A DNA stretch of 64,000 nt from Treponema sp. (GTDB lineage Bacteria; Spirochaetota; Spirochaetia; Treponematales; Breznakiellaceae). The stretch is taken from the NCBI GenBank assembly GCA_009777535.1, contig WRLP01000012.1, positions 1-64,000 on the forward strand, given 5' to 3'. Positions 53,472 through 61,975 of the stretch are shown here, one piece after another. Within the stretch, counting starts at the first letter, position 1; every line of letters starts with the position of its first letter. The position numbers and the translations under genes are program-made. The notes under the pieces are model-generated. The model ran no database searches. It was not told the origin of the DNA and was given only the letters and a program-made list of their open reading frames with translations.

Positions 53472-55901
53472 ATGAAAAAGTTTGTATTGTTCATTGTCGC
53501 CATTATTTTTCTGAGCGGGTGTTCCGACAGGCTCTTTAACGGCCCTGAGCCGCAAGCGGAAGATATATTAAAAGGAGGCAAGGGTACGGTTAATATAGAT
53601 TTTGGCAATAATAACGGCGCCCGCACCCTGCTGCCTTCGGCCTTTGATCTTTCAAAACTGTATATTGTCCTTACATTTACCGCGCAAGGCGGAGGATTAC
53701 AAATTATTGAAACCCTGGACGGACAGAGTTTTGCCAGCGTACAACTTGGCGCTGGGATATGGGATTTGGACGTAAAAGGGTATGCAACAGAAGATGATGC
53801 CATAGACCCGCAAAATGTCCTTGTTTATTATACGGAAACCGGCATCGAGGTTATATCGGGAAGCGCTGTAACAATAACGGTAAATTTAAACCCACACGAA
53901 AATAAGTTAACCCAAAACGGAAGCGGATCTCTGAGTTATTCGATAACCATTCCGGCAGGCGCTGATGGAACCCTTAAAGTTTCTTTACTGGACGGTACAC
54001 TGACCGGTATTCCGATCGTTCTTGATACAACAGTTAATCAGGGAGCAATCGAACTGGATTCGGCTTTTTATTACATCATTGTATCTGTAGAGTATGGTGG
54101 CAAAGCCAAAGTATGGCGGGAGCTTGCCCATATATACGACAATGCTGTAACCGAAGCCGTGTATACATTTACAATAGAAGATATTACAAGTTCCATAAAC
54201 GGTGTTATAACAGGATTTGATTTTTCATTGCCGAATGTGTATTATCCCGCCAATAACACTGATAATACGATAGCAATAATCGTGCCGCACGGCGCCGATA
54301 CCAGCGCCCTTGTACCGGCAATAAGCCATTCCGGAGCCGTGATTGATCCTGAGCCGGGAAAACCAATGGACTTTTCAGGGCCAGTAACCTATACCGTATA
54401 TACAGAAAATGGCGCCTCACAAAGTTATACCGTAATCGTGTCTGACACAATAGACGAAATAGATATACTAGCCGCTTATTTAGGTATTTGCAACACCAAT
54501 ACCGTTGATAACCCTATTCCGGTTAAGGTTACCGTAGACCTCGCGATCGACTGGTCGAATCTTTTAAGCGCACTTTCTTCTGCAAACAGATATGTTGCCC
54601 TGGATCTTTCCGACTGTACCGGAATGACAACCTTTGATCCAGGTACAGACAGTGCTGGTAAAAACATGATTGTGTCGCTTGTTCTGCCCGATGTTTCAAC
54701 ACATACAATAACTGGAACTTCTTTAAGCTATGCATTCAATTATTTTTCATCAATTAAAACAATAAGCGGAGCAAATATTGAGACTTTAGGAAACAATTCT
54801 TTTTACCAGGTTACCTGCCTTGAAACAGTGAATTTTCCGGCCTTGATCACCATTGGGAGTGCTGCTTTTTCCGGCTGCACAAACCTTACCGGTATTACGA
54901 TACCGGACAGCGTTACCAGCATTGAGGACAGCACTTTTCGGAATTGCACCGGCCTTACCAGTATAACAATACCAGATAGTGTTACCAGCATTGGGGGCGG
55001 TGCTTTTGATGGTTGCACAGGCCTTACCAGTATAACAATACCAGATAGTGTTACCAGCATTGGGGGCGGTGCTTTTGATGGTTGCACAGGCCTTACCAGT
55101 GTTGCAATAGGAAACGGCGTTACCAGCATTGGTAATCAAGCTTTTCGGGGCTGCGACCTTACTATTGTAACAATACCGGACAGCGTTACCAGCATTGGTT
55201 CTTATGCTTTTCGTGACTGCACAGGCCTTACTGCAATAAATGTTACTGACGGTAATACAGCATATAATTCAAATAACGGCATATTGTATAATAAAGATCA
55301 AACTGTATTATTCTTTTGCCCGCAAGGAAAAACTGGTACAGTATCTATACCAAGCAGCGTTACCACCATTTATGGTGCTTTTTGGGGCTGCACAGGTATT
55401 ACCAGTATAACAATACCAGATGGTGTTACCAGCATTGAGGCCGGTACTTTTCGGAACTGCACAGGCCTTACCAGCGTAACAATACCAAATAGCGTTACCA
55501 GCATTGGGGGCGGTGCTTTTTATGGTTGCACAGGCCTTACCAGTATTACAATACCAAATAGCGTTACCAACATTTGGCAAGGTGCTTTTCAGAACTGCAC
55601 AGGCCTTACCAGCGTAACAATACCAAGCAGTGTTACTGGCATTTGGAATACAGTTTTTCAGGGCTGCACAGGCCTTACCAGCGTAACAATACCAAGCAGC
55701 GTTACTAGCATTGGCTTTCAAGCTTTTGATGGTTGCACAGGCCTTATCAGTGTAGACTTTGAAGGTAATATCTCTTCATCTAATTTTTCAACTGATCAAT
55801 CATTTCCAGGAGATTTAAGGTCAAAGTATTTTGATGCTGGCGGAGGTATTGGGATCTATACCAGGCCGTCGGGATCTTCTGATACATGGACGAAGCTGTA
55901 A
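53472..55901 (+). CDS. BspA/TpLRR lipoprotein
   Basis: 809-residue lipoprotein. The signal peptide ends LSGC (lipobox, Cys about 17). An N-terminal beta-rich region (about 30-240) and an Ig-like DUF5018-type segment (about 240-320) precede 12-13 TpLRR repeats (about 440-770). Each repeat is about 23 residues, of the type NCTGLTSITIPDSVTSIGGG. BspA/TpLRR proteins of oral treponemes and Bacteroidota bind host or bacterial surfaces. Two repeat units are identical at the DNA level. GGAGGAAG SD, 9 bases after the previous stop, so the two lipoproteins are co-transcribed. Confidence 0.83.
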   Translation: MKKFVLFIVAIIFLSGCSDRLFNGPEPQAEDILKGGKGTVNIDFGNNNGARTLLPSAFDLSKLYIVLTFTAQGGGLQIIETLDGQSFASVQLGAGIWDLDVKGYATEDDAIDPQNVLVYYTETGIEVISGSAVTITVNLNPHENKLTQNGSGSLSYSITIPAGADGTLKVSLLDGTLTGIPIVLDTTVNQGAIELDSAFYYIIVSVEYGGKAKVWRELAHIYDNAVTEAVYTFTIEDITSSINGVITGFDFSLPNVYYPANNTDNTIAIIVPHGADTSALVPAISHSGAVIDPEPGKPMDFSGPVTYTVYTENGASQSYTVIVSDTIDEIDILAAYLGICNTNTVDNPIPVKVTVDLAIDWSNLLSALSSANRYVALDLSDCTGMTTFDPGTDSAGKNMIVSLVLPDVSTHTITGTSLSYAFNYFSSIKTISGANIETLGNNSFYQVTCLETVNFPALITIGSAAFSGCTNLTGITIPDSVTSIEDSTFRNCTGLTSITIPDSVTSIGGGAFDGCTGLTSITIPDSVTSIGGGAFDGCTGLTSVAIGNGVTSIGNQAFRGCDLTIVTIPDSVTSIGSYAFRDCTGLTAINVTDGNTAYNSNNGILYNKDQTVLFFCPQGKTGTVSIPSSVTTIYGAFWGCTGITSITIPDGVTSIEAGTFRNCTGLTSVTIPNSVTSIGGGAFYGCTGLTSITIPNSVTNIWQGAFQNCTGLTSVTIPSSVTGIWNTVFQGCTGLTSVTIPSSVTSIGFQAFDGCTGLISVDFEGNISSSNFSTDQSFPGDLRSKYFDAGGGIGIYTRPSGSSDTWTKL
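54951..55100 (+). repeat. Identical 69-bp period repeat within the LRR region
   Basis: A unit of 69 bases (23 codons, one LRR) starting GGCCTTACCAGTATAAC is present twice with identical bases over 81 positions. Neighbouring LRR copies differ by several bases, so this duplication is recent. Confidence 0.8.
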
Positions 55902-55943
55902 GAAAGTGTTTTGTTGTATAATAAACCAACAGAAGGAGTAATT

Positions 55944-56366
55944 ATGAAAGAAATTATTGTTATTCAGGGCGCCGGTGATCGTGGTAAAACCCAGACAGTA
56001 AAGAAGGTTTATGATTTACTGAAAGCTAAATATCCTAAAGCTAAAATTACCGATTATTTTCCAGGTAAATATGACATAAAAATACTAATGGAAAATGTTA
56101 ATGGATTGCTTGTAGGAATTGAAAGTTACGGCGATCCAATAACTGACCGGCTGGAAGACAGCTTGAAGTGTTTTGACAAGGCTGGCTGCGATATAATATT
56201 TTGTTCTGCAAGAACCAGAGGTTATTCAGTGGATTGGATAAAAAAATATTCAAAAAAATACAAGATAACTTATATTCAACAAAAATATGTTTTTGGAAAT
56301 AAAAATCACCAAGACAGGAATAACGAAGACAGGGCGCAGGAGATGATTAAAGCCGCCGGGTTATGA
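55944..56366 (+). CDS. Small P-loop NTPase-like protein
   Basis: 140-residue protein starting MKEIIVIQGAGDRGKTQT, with a Walker A-like GAGDRGKT at residues 9-16, and GLLVGIESYGDP and DIIFCSARTRGYS further on. The small size suggests a kinase-like or AAA-derived fold. AAGGAG lies before the ATG; an upstream ATG (55911) has no SD. It follows the LRR lipoprotein by 42 bases. Function not recognised. Confidence 0.6.
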   Translation: MKEIIVIQGAGDRGKTQTVKKVYDLLKAKYPKAKITDYFPGKYDIKILMENVNGLLVGIESYGDPITDRLEDSLKCFDKAGCDIIFCSARTRGYSVDWIKKYSKKYKITYIQQKYVFGNKNHQDRNNEDRAQEMIKAAGL

Positions 56367-56379
56367 GGCCTCCCCAGCC

Positions 56380-56415
56380 TCAGCGTTATGCAAATATGGC
56401 AACGTCAAAATGCAT
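56380..56415. repeat. Half copy of the hairpin element (family C)
   Basis: TCAGCGTTATGCAAATAT, then an AACGTCAAAATGCATTT part, paralleling 49379-49415. Confidence 0.5.
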
Positions 56416-56437
56416 TTGTAAATATTCCCGGGGTCCT

Positions 56438-56485
56438 GTCAGGGGGTAAAAATGTCATGCAGGCATGCCATTTTTACCCCCTGAC
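56438..56485. repeat. 48-bp near-perfect palindrome
   Basis: 23-bp arms GTCAGGGGGTAAAAATG-TCATGC (56438-56460) and GCATGCCATTTTTACCCCCTGAC (56463-56485 when read in full) differ at one pair; only two bases form the loop. It would be cruciform-prone. Confidence 0.8.
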
Positions 56486-56546
56486 TCCCCGTGGTACATT
56501 TTCTGATTGACGAACGAGTGAGGAGACGAAGGGTGTATACCCTTTA

Positions 56547-56666
56547 TGCATTTTGGAATTGTAATAATTGTGAAGCCCTGAGGAAGGGGAAAGAGTAAAG
56601 AATAATGTTCCCCTATCCTTCCCCTTCGTTAGCGTTTCACTACTTTGGCAATTTCAGAAAGATGCC
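56547..56666. repeat. Full hairpin element (family C, copy 2)
   Basis: Outer arms GCATTTTGGAATT and AATTTCAGAAAGATGC. Inner arms GTGAAGCCCTGAGGAAGGG and CCCCTTCGTTAGCGTTTCAC. Flanks match copy 1 (50402-50526), while the stem bases differ. Confidence 0.7.
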
Positions 56667-56870
56667 CAAAAAATTCAATGTAAGCGGTACGCAAAGCTCC
56701 ACCGGAGGCATCGGCGTGGTTATAAAAAAGCGATTTACACAATAATGAATCTAGATGTTTGTTAATCTAGTTTTGCTTAAAAAAAGTATGTCTACCAGAC
56801 CGTCAGCCTCCGGTGGGGCTTGTGCGTACCGCTCTATTTTATAGTTTTAGGCATCTTTCTGTAGTCGCCA
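56645..56870. repeat. Long inverted repeat carrying arm B (right)
   Basis: Arms GGCAATTTCAGAAAGATGCC (56647-56666) and GGCATCTTTCTGTAGTCGCC (about 56850-56869), and inside them GCGGTACGC...CCACCGGAGGC with GCCTCCGGTGGGG...GCGTACCGC. The stretch 56761-56838 is the inverted relative of 49431-49513. It sits directly before selA. Confidence 0.7.
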
Positions 56871-56890
56871 TAGCCGTGGAAAAGCCGCCC

Positions 56891-56921
56891 TTGACATAAT
56901 ACCACACCCGCATAATACAAT
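56891..56921 (+). promoter_or_regulatory. Promoter of selA-selB
   Basis: TTGACA (56891-56896) is followed by TAATAC (16-base spacer) or TACAAT (19-base spacer). The ATG is at 56931 with no SD, so the mRNA may be leaderless or nearly so. Confidence 0.6.
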
Positions 56922-56930
56922 TCCGTATAA

Positions 56931-58361
56931 ATGAGTAGCTTAGATAGCCGTCAGACCGCCAATGATTCGCTGCGTTCCATACCGGCGATGGACGAACTGC
57001 TTAACTCGCCCTGGGCTGAAGAGCTTTCGGCCGGTCTTGGAAGGGAGCAGGTTAAAAAAATAATTACAGAGGTCTGCGACGGGATAAGGCGCGATGTGCG
57101 CGGCGGCGCAAATATCGAAGCGCCGGTCAGGGAGCTTGCAGAGCGCCGCGCGCAGGAGTTAATCCGCCTGAGAGCATCGAGCAGCCTGAAACCTGTTGTT
57201 AACGCCACAGGCGTTGTTATTCACACTAACCTTGGCCGCTCTCCTCTTGGGCGGGAAGCGCTTCAGGCTGTCAATGATATAGCCGGAAGATATAATACAC
57301 TTGAATACTCTGTGCAGGAGGGCGTACGGGGAAACCGCAACTCGCATATAGAATGGCTTATCCGCGATATAACAGGGGCGCAGGCCGCGCTGGTTGTCAA
57401 CAATAATGCGGCGGCGGTACTGCTGGCGCTTTCGGCAATCGCCGCAGGCAGGGAAGTAATTGTTTCCAACGGAGAGCTCGTCGAAATAGGAGACTCGTTT
57501 AGAATACCGGAAATCTTGTCATTTTCCGGCGCGTCCATGGTTGCTGTCGGCTGTACAAACTCGACCCGCATAAGCGATTACTCCAATGCCATAACAGAAA
57601 AAACAGCCATATTGCTTAAAGTGCACCCATCAAATTATAAAATCGACGGCTTTACCACGGAAGTAAACCGCCGCGATCTTGCGGAATTGGCCGCTTCCAG
57701 GGGTCTTGTGTTTATGGAAGATCTCGGCAGCGGACTCCTTGCCGCGCTCGATAAGCCATTTGCGCATTTGGAGTATTCGGTAAAAGACTGCCTCGAAGCG
57801 GGTGTTAACATAATAAGTTTTTCCGGGGATAAACTGCTCGGCGGCCCCCAGCTCGGTGTGATAGCGGGATCAAAACAGCTTATAGAAAAAATGCAGTCGC
57901 ATCAGTTATACCGCGCCCTGCGAGTCGATAAAATGACCCTTGCCGCTTTTGAAGCCGTTCTGCGCCTGTACCTATCCGGCAGGCATAAAGAAATACCAGT
58001 GATCAAAATGATAGAAGCTGATGAAAAGATTTTATTGAAAAAAGCACAAAGGCTGTTGCGCATAATAAAACAAAAAACTCAAAGCCTCGCAATGGACGAT
58101 CTTGCTGTTTCGGTTGTTAAAACAAATGATGCCGTTGGCGGCGGAGCATATCCAACAGAACGGATGCCAGGCTTCGGCGTATCACTGCATTCAGCTTCCC
58201 GCAGCGCCGAAAGCCTTGCCGCTTCTTTCAGAATGTCAAGTTTCCCGGTAATTCCCGGTATACAGGACGGACAGATCATTCTGCATGTCCGCACCCTGCT
58301 GGACGGAGATGAAAAAATAATCGCCTCTTCGCTGGAGGAATGGGGAGCAAGAGGCGGATGA
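56931..58361 (+). CDS. selA: L-seryl-tRNA(Sec) selenium transferase
   Basis: 476-residue PLP enzyme that converts Ser-tRNA(Sec) to Sec-tRNA(Sec) using selenophosphate. Features: N-terminal helical region ending in KPVVNATGVVIHTNLGRSPL, then TGAQAALVVNNNAAAVLLAL, EDLGSGLLAAL and the PLP-Lys segment SFSGDKLLGGPQLG (near 298). Length normal. No SD; a strong -35 and a -10 near the ATG suggest a leaderless message. It overlaps selB by four bases. Confidence 0.97.
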   Translation: MSSLDSRQTANDSLRSIPAMDELLNSPWAEELSAGLGREQVKKIITEVCDGIRRDVRGGANIEAPVRELAERRAQELIRLRASSSLKPVVNATGVVIHTNLGRSPLGREALQAVNDIAGRYNTLEYSVQEGVRGNRNSHIEWLIRDITGAQAALVVNNNAAAVLLALSAIAAGREVIVSNGELVEIGDSFRIPEILSFSGASMVAVGCTNSTRISDYSNAITEKTAILLKVHPSNYKIDGFTTEVNRRDLAELAASRGLVFMEDLGSGLLAALDKPFAHLEYSVKDCLEAGVNIISFSGDKLLGGPQLGVIAGSKQLIEKMQSHQLYRALRVDKMTLAAFEAVLRLYLSGRHKEIPVIKMIEADEKILLKKAQRLLRIIKQKTQSLAMDDLAVSVVKTNDAVGGGAYPTERMPGFGVSLHSASRSAESLAASFRMSSFPVIPGIQDGQIILHVRTLLDGDEKIIASSLEEWGARGG

Positions 58362-60328
58362 TGGAACATCCGTTTATAATAGGAACAGCCGGTCATATCG
58401 ATCATGGTAAAACATCACTGGTTAAGGCAATCACGGGCATGGACTGCGACCGCCTTGACGAAGAAAAACGGCGCGGCATAACCATCGAGCTTGGTTTTGC
58501 CCATTTTAATCTGCCCAGCGGAAGAACGGTCAGCATTGTTGATGTACCGGGACATGAACGTTTTATAAGGCAGATGGCCGCCGGTGCCTCCGGCATAGAC
58601 GCAGTCATGCTGATAATAGCGGCGACAGAGGGCGTTATGCCGCAGACCAGGGAGCATCTTGATATTCTCAATTTGTTAGGTGTCAAGTCCGGCCTGGTTG
58701 TACTTACCAAAAAAGATCTGACAGATGATGAAACCGTTGAAATAGCGCGCGCCGAAGCGGCCGACTTAATCCGGGGCACCTGTCTTTCCGAGGCAGCCAT
58801 CATACCTGTTTCATCGGTAAGCGGCGAAGGGCTTGATCTGCTTGTAAATGAAATGGAAAGCCTGCTGGACAGAACGCCTGCGAGAAAAAGCCTGGGCGCG
58901 TTTTGCCTGCCCATCGACCGGGTCTTCAGCAAAAAAGGCTTTGGAAGCATAGTAACAGGGACGGTCTACCAGGGCAGCCTTGCCGAGGGCGATGAAGTGC
59001 AGATAATGCCCGCAGGCGCTGCCGCAAGAGTGCGCTCACTTCAGTCTCATGGAGCGAAGTCCGCTTCCGTTCACGCAGGGCAGAGGGCAGCGATTAATCT
59101 TTCCGCTGTTTCGCAGGAAGAAATGGAGCGGGGGGATATGGTCTGCGCGAAGGGCGCCTTTATCCCTACCGATTGCATGAGCGCATGGATTGAAATGCTG
59201 CCCTCGGCGCGCGAAGGGCTTTCCCATTGGCAGAGGGTACGGCTTCATGTGGGGACAGTTGATGTGGTCGCCAGAATATCACTTTTAAGATTAAATGCCG
59301 CCGGGAAAGATAAGGGTTACCCTCCCGGAAGCGGCGGGCCTGTCCAGATTTTAACTGAGTCAAAAATAACCGTCGCTGCGGGGCAGCGTTTTGTTATACG
59401 TTTTTACAGTCCGCTGGTAACAATAGGCGGCGGGCGCATATTGCTGCCGAACGCCTGCCCTGCCCGCAACAAGGCAAACCGCACAGCCAGAGCAGCGGCG
59501 CTCTCCGATCTTGCCGGCGATTTTCACCCTGCATCTTTTCTCGCGGCAATAATCCATGACAGGGGCATAATAGATGCGGGCGGTTTGTTTGAATTATCCC
59601 AGATGGAAAAAAAAGTTTTTAATGTAGTTTTAAGCGGTCTGTTGCAAGAAACAGAAAAGTATAAATTTTTGGAATTTGGCAAGGCAAGAGTTTTTATATC
59701 TGATGCTGCATTCGCCGCTGTTGCGCTGACGACTGGAAAAATTCTAGAGAAGTTCCATTTAGAATACGGCGAACTGGCCGGGCTGGAAGGAGAAAAATTA
59801 TATGCAGCCATGGACTCGGCCGGCAATACCGGTAAAGTAACAGGCGATGACTTTAAGGAACTGCTCGGTATAATGGCGGGAAAAAAGATAATTGCTACGG
59901 TTGTTATGCAGGAAAAGACAATCTACCGCTGTGTGGACTTTACCCAGTCGCTCGACGCTAAATTTACAGCTCTTACGGAGAAAGTGATAAAAGAAGTTGC
60001 TGCCGCTGGCTTCAATCTTTTAACACTGCCGGAGCTGGAAGAAAAACTGGGAGCCAGCTCCGCTGATATAAAGCGGGCGGCAGCGTATCTGCGTGAGCGC
60101 GACGAGCTTAGAATGATAAAAGACGGGCTGTTGTTTTCCAGAGAAATGAAAGAAAAGCTCCTTGACGTACTTGCTTCGATGAAAGGTGATATTACAGTCG
60201 CCTCTTTGCGCGATGTTATCGGTGTGAGCCGAAAATACACACTGCCAATGCTGGAATTTCTGGATTCCCAGGGATTGACTCAAAGAATCGGAGATAAACG
60301 CGTCCTTTCCAGAGGTATAAAGGCTTGA
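58358..60328 (+). CDS. selB: Selenocysteine-specific elongation factor SelB
   Basis: 656-residue translation factor that brings Sec-tRNA(Sec) to UGA codons with a SECIS. G1 GHIDHGKT (12-19), [13 protein letters not shown] (G3), TKKDL (G4), EF-Tu-like domains to about 350, then a long region with winged-helix modules at the C-terminus ([20 protein letters not shown], then [20 protein letters not shown]) that bind the SECIS. The ATG at 58358 overlaps the selA stop; 58361 is an adjacent alternative and an ATG at 58340 has poor SD spacing. Confidence 0.96.
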   Translation: MMEHPFIIGTAGHIDHGKTSLVKAITGMDCDRLDEEKRRGITIELGFAHFNLPSGRTVSIVDVPGHERFIRQMAAGASGIDAVMLIIAATEGVMPQTREHLDILNLLGVKSGLVVLTKKDLTDDETVEIARAEAADLIRGTCLSEAAIIPVSSVSGEGLDLLVNEMESLLDRTPARKSLGAFCLPIDRVFSKKGFGSIVTGTVYQGSLAEGDEVQIMPAGAAARVRSLQSHGAKSASVHAGQRAAINLSAVSQEEMERGDMVCAKGAFIPTDCMSAWIEMLPSAREGLSHWQRVRLHVGTVDVVARISLLRLNAAGKDKGYPPGSGGPVQILTESKITVAAGQRFVIRFYSPLVTIGGGRILLPNACPARNKANRTARAAALSDLAGDFHPASFLAAIIHDRGIIDAGGLFELSQMEKKVFNVVLSGLLQETEKYKFLEFGKARVFISDAAFAAVALTTGKILEKFHLEYGELAGLEGEKLYAAMDSAGNTGKVTGDDFKELLGIMAGKKIIATVVMQEKTIYRCVDFTQSLDAKFTALTEKVIKEVAAAGFNLLTLPELEEKLGASSADIKRAAAYLRERDELRMIKDGLLFSREMKEKLLDVLASMKGDITVASLRDVIGVSRKYTLPMLEFLDSQGLTQRIGDKRVLSRGIKA

Positions 60329-60335
60329 CAAAGCC
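60320..60335 (+). terminator. Weak hairpin at the selB stop
   Basis: AGGCTT-GACA-AAGCCT covers the selB stop codon; a T9 run follows about 14 bases later. A weak terminator at best. Confidence 0.3.
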
Positions 60336-60346
60336 TCATCTTGCTG

Positions 60347-60375
60347 TTGCTTTTTTTTTATTTCTGTGTTAGAAT
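60347..60375 (+). promoter_or_regulatory. Promoter of the AGCS symporter
   Basis: TTGCTT (60347-60352), a 17-base spacer, TAGAAT (60370-60375), preceded by TGTGT. It leaves a leader of about 120 bases. I saw no glycine riboswitch consensus in that leader. Confidence 0.5.
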
Positions 60376-60502
60376 GGCCGGAAATGGGGTGCTTTTTGCA
60401 GACTGGGTTAATTCAACAAACAATAAGTGTCCCCGGATTTTTCATGTGTTTATAGGTTTTGAAAAAAACTTATGAAATAAATTAAAGTTAAGGAGAAACT
60501 GT

Positions 60503-61861
60503 ATGGATGCTATTATGGCAGCAAACGACTGGTTAAACGGTATTGTATGGGGACCGCCCATGCTGATACTAATAGTTGGAACCGGCGTGTTTGTCACATT
60601 ACTGACGGGTGTTTTCCAGGTAACCAAAATTAAAGTATGGTGGAAAGCCACATTTGGCAAAATTTTCAGCAAGGAAGCAAGGGAAAAGGATGCCAGCAAC
60701 ATTTCCCCGTTCCAGGCGGTAACCACGGCGCTTGCCTCTACGGTAGGCACGGGAAATATTGCCGGTGTTGCGACGGCGATTTATCTTGGCGGCCCTGGAG
60801 CTGTATTCTGGATGTGGGTATCGGCCTTTTTCGGCATGATGACCAAATACGCCGAAATTGTTTTAGCAGTGAAGTTCCGCGAAACCGATGAAAAAGGAGC
60901 CTATCATGGCGGCCCGATGTACTACATACAGAACGGCCTTAAAATGAAATGGCTTGCTGTTATTTTCGCGATTTTCGGCACCCTGGCGACCTTTGGTATC
61001 GGTAACATGACCCAGGCAAATGCAATAGCTGGCGCCCTTAACAGGAGTTTCGGCGTTCCAGAAATAGCCACAGGCATAGCAATTGCGATTCTGGTTGCTC
61101 TCGTCATCATCGGCGGTATCAAGCGCATCGGGGCTGTAACTGAAAAAGTAGTTCCTTTTATGTGCATTTTCTACGTCATACTCGGTGTTGTTGTCCTGAT
61201 CATCAATGCCAGATTTATACCGGGAGCCTTCGGCGCCATCTTCGCGGGTGCTTTCAACACAACAGCGGTTGGCAGCGGCGTTATGGGTTATGTGATAATG
61301 CGGGCCATACGTTATGGTATTGCCAGAGGCGTTTTCTCCAACGAAGCCGGCCTCGGTTCCGCTCCTATCGCCCATGCCGCAACATCAGAAAAAGATCCTG
61401 TTAAGCAGGGGCTTTGGGGTGTCTTTGAGGTTTTTGTCGATACGATGATTATCTGTACCTTTACCGCGCTGATCGTATTAACCGCCGGCCTGTACCAGGG
61501 AGATGTTTCCGGTATTACCCTTGTCATGAACTCTGCCGCCAGCAGTGTCGGAGAAATCGGCTCCATCTTTATTTCCATAGCCGTTACATTCTTTGCAGGT
61601 TCAACCATTCTGGGCTGGTCATACTATGGCATGCAGTGCCTTGGATATCTTACAAATAAAAACAAGACCGTGGGTCTGGTTTACAAGGTAATTTTCTGCG
61701 GTGTTGCAATTGTCGGAGCGGTGGGCGGTCTTACCTTTGTATGGGATCTCGCCGATACTCTGAACGGACTTATGGCTATCCCCAACCTTATCGCAATCGT
61801 ATTACTCAGCAAGGTCGTTATCCAGTTGACCAAGGAATATCTTTCAAAGGAAGCAAAGTAA
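60503..61861 (+). CDS. Sodium:alanine/glycine symporter (AGCS family)
   Basis: 452-residue inner-membrane transporter with about 10-11 membrane segments. TALASTVGTGNIAGVATAIY is the AGCS signature; AYHGGPMYYIQNGL and FSNEAGLGSAPIAHAAT are further family motifs. AGCS members take up alanine and glycine with sodium. Next to a glycine reductase component and the Sec genes, glycine is a plausible substrate (inference). AAGGAG SD. Confidence 0.92.
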   Translation: MDAIMAANDWLNGIVWGPPMLILIVGTGVFVTLLTGVFQVTKIKVWWKATFGKIFSKEAREKDASNISPFQAVTTALASTVGTGNIAGVATAIYLGGPGAVFWMWVSAFFGMMTKYAEIVLAVKFRETDEKGAYHGGPMYYIQNGLKMKWLAVIFAIFGTLATFGIGNMTQANAIAGALNRSFGVPEIATGIAIAILVALVIIGGIKRIGAVTEKVVPFMCIFYVILGVVVLIINARFIPGAFGAIFAGAFNTTAVGSGVMGYVIMRAIRYGIARGVFSNEAGLGSAPIAHAATSEKDPVKQGLWGVFEVFVDTMIICTFTALIVLTAGLYQGDVSGITLVMNSAASSVGEIGSIFISIAVTFFAGSTILGWSYYGMQCLGYLTNKNKTVGLVYKVIFCGVAIVGAVGGLTFVWDLADTLNGLMAIPNLIAIVLLSKVVIQLTKEYLSKEAK

Positions 61862-61900
61862 CCGGCGTTTTTAACGTTTTACTTTGATTAACCAAAAAAA

Positions 61901-61929
61901 GTCCCGGCCTGCGCCGGGACTTTTTTTTT
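61901..61929. terminator. Bidirectional Rho-independent terminator
   Basis: GTCCCGGC-CTGC-GCCGGGAC, an 8-bp perfect stem with A7 before it and T9 after it, lies between the convergent AGCS gene and the GrdC-GrdD gene and serves both strands. Confidence 0.9.
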
Positions 61930-61975
61930 CGTCTTCGTGTCTTTGCGTGAAATTTCCTTCCAACTTGCGGCGGGA

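Noticed and set aside
60376-60502. Glycine riboswitch upstream of the AGCS gene
   Set aside because: I looked for the conserved glycine aptamer core and did not see it; only a plain leader is visible.
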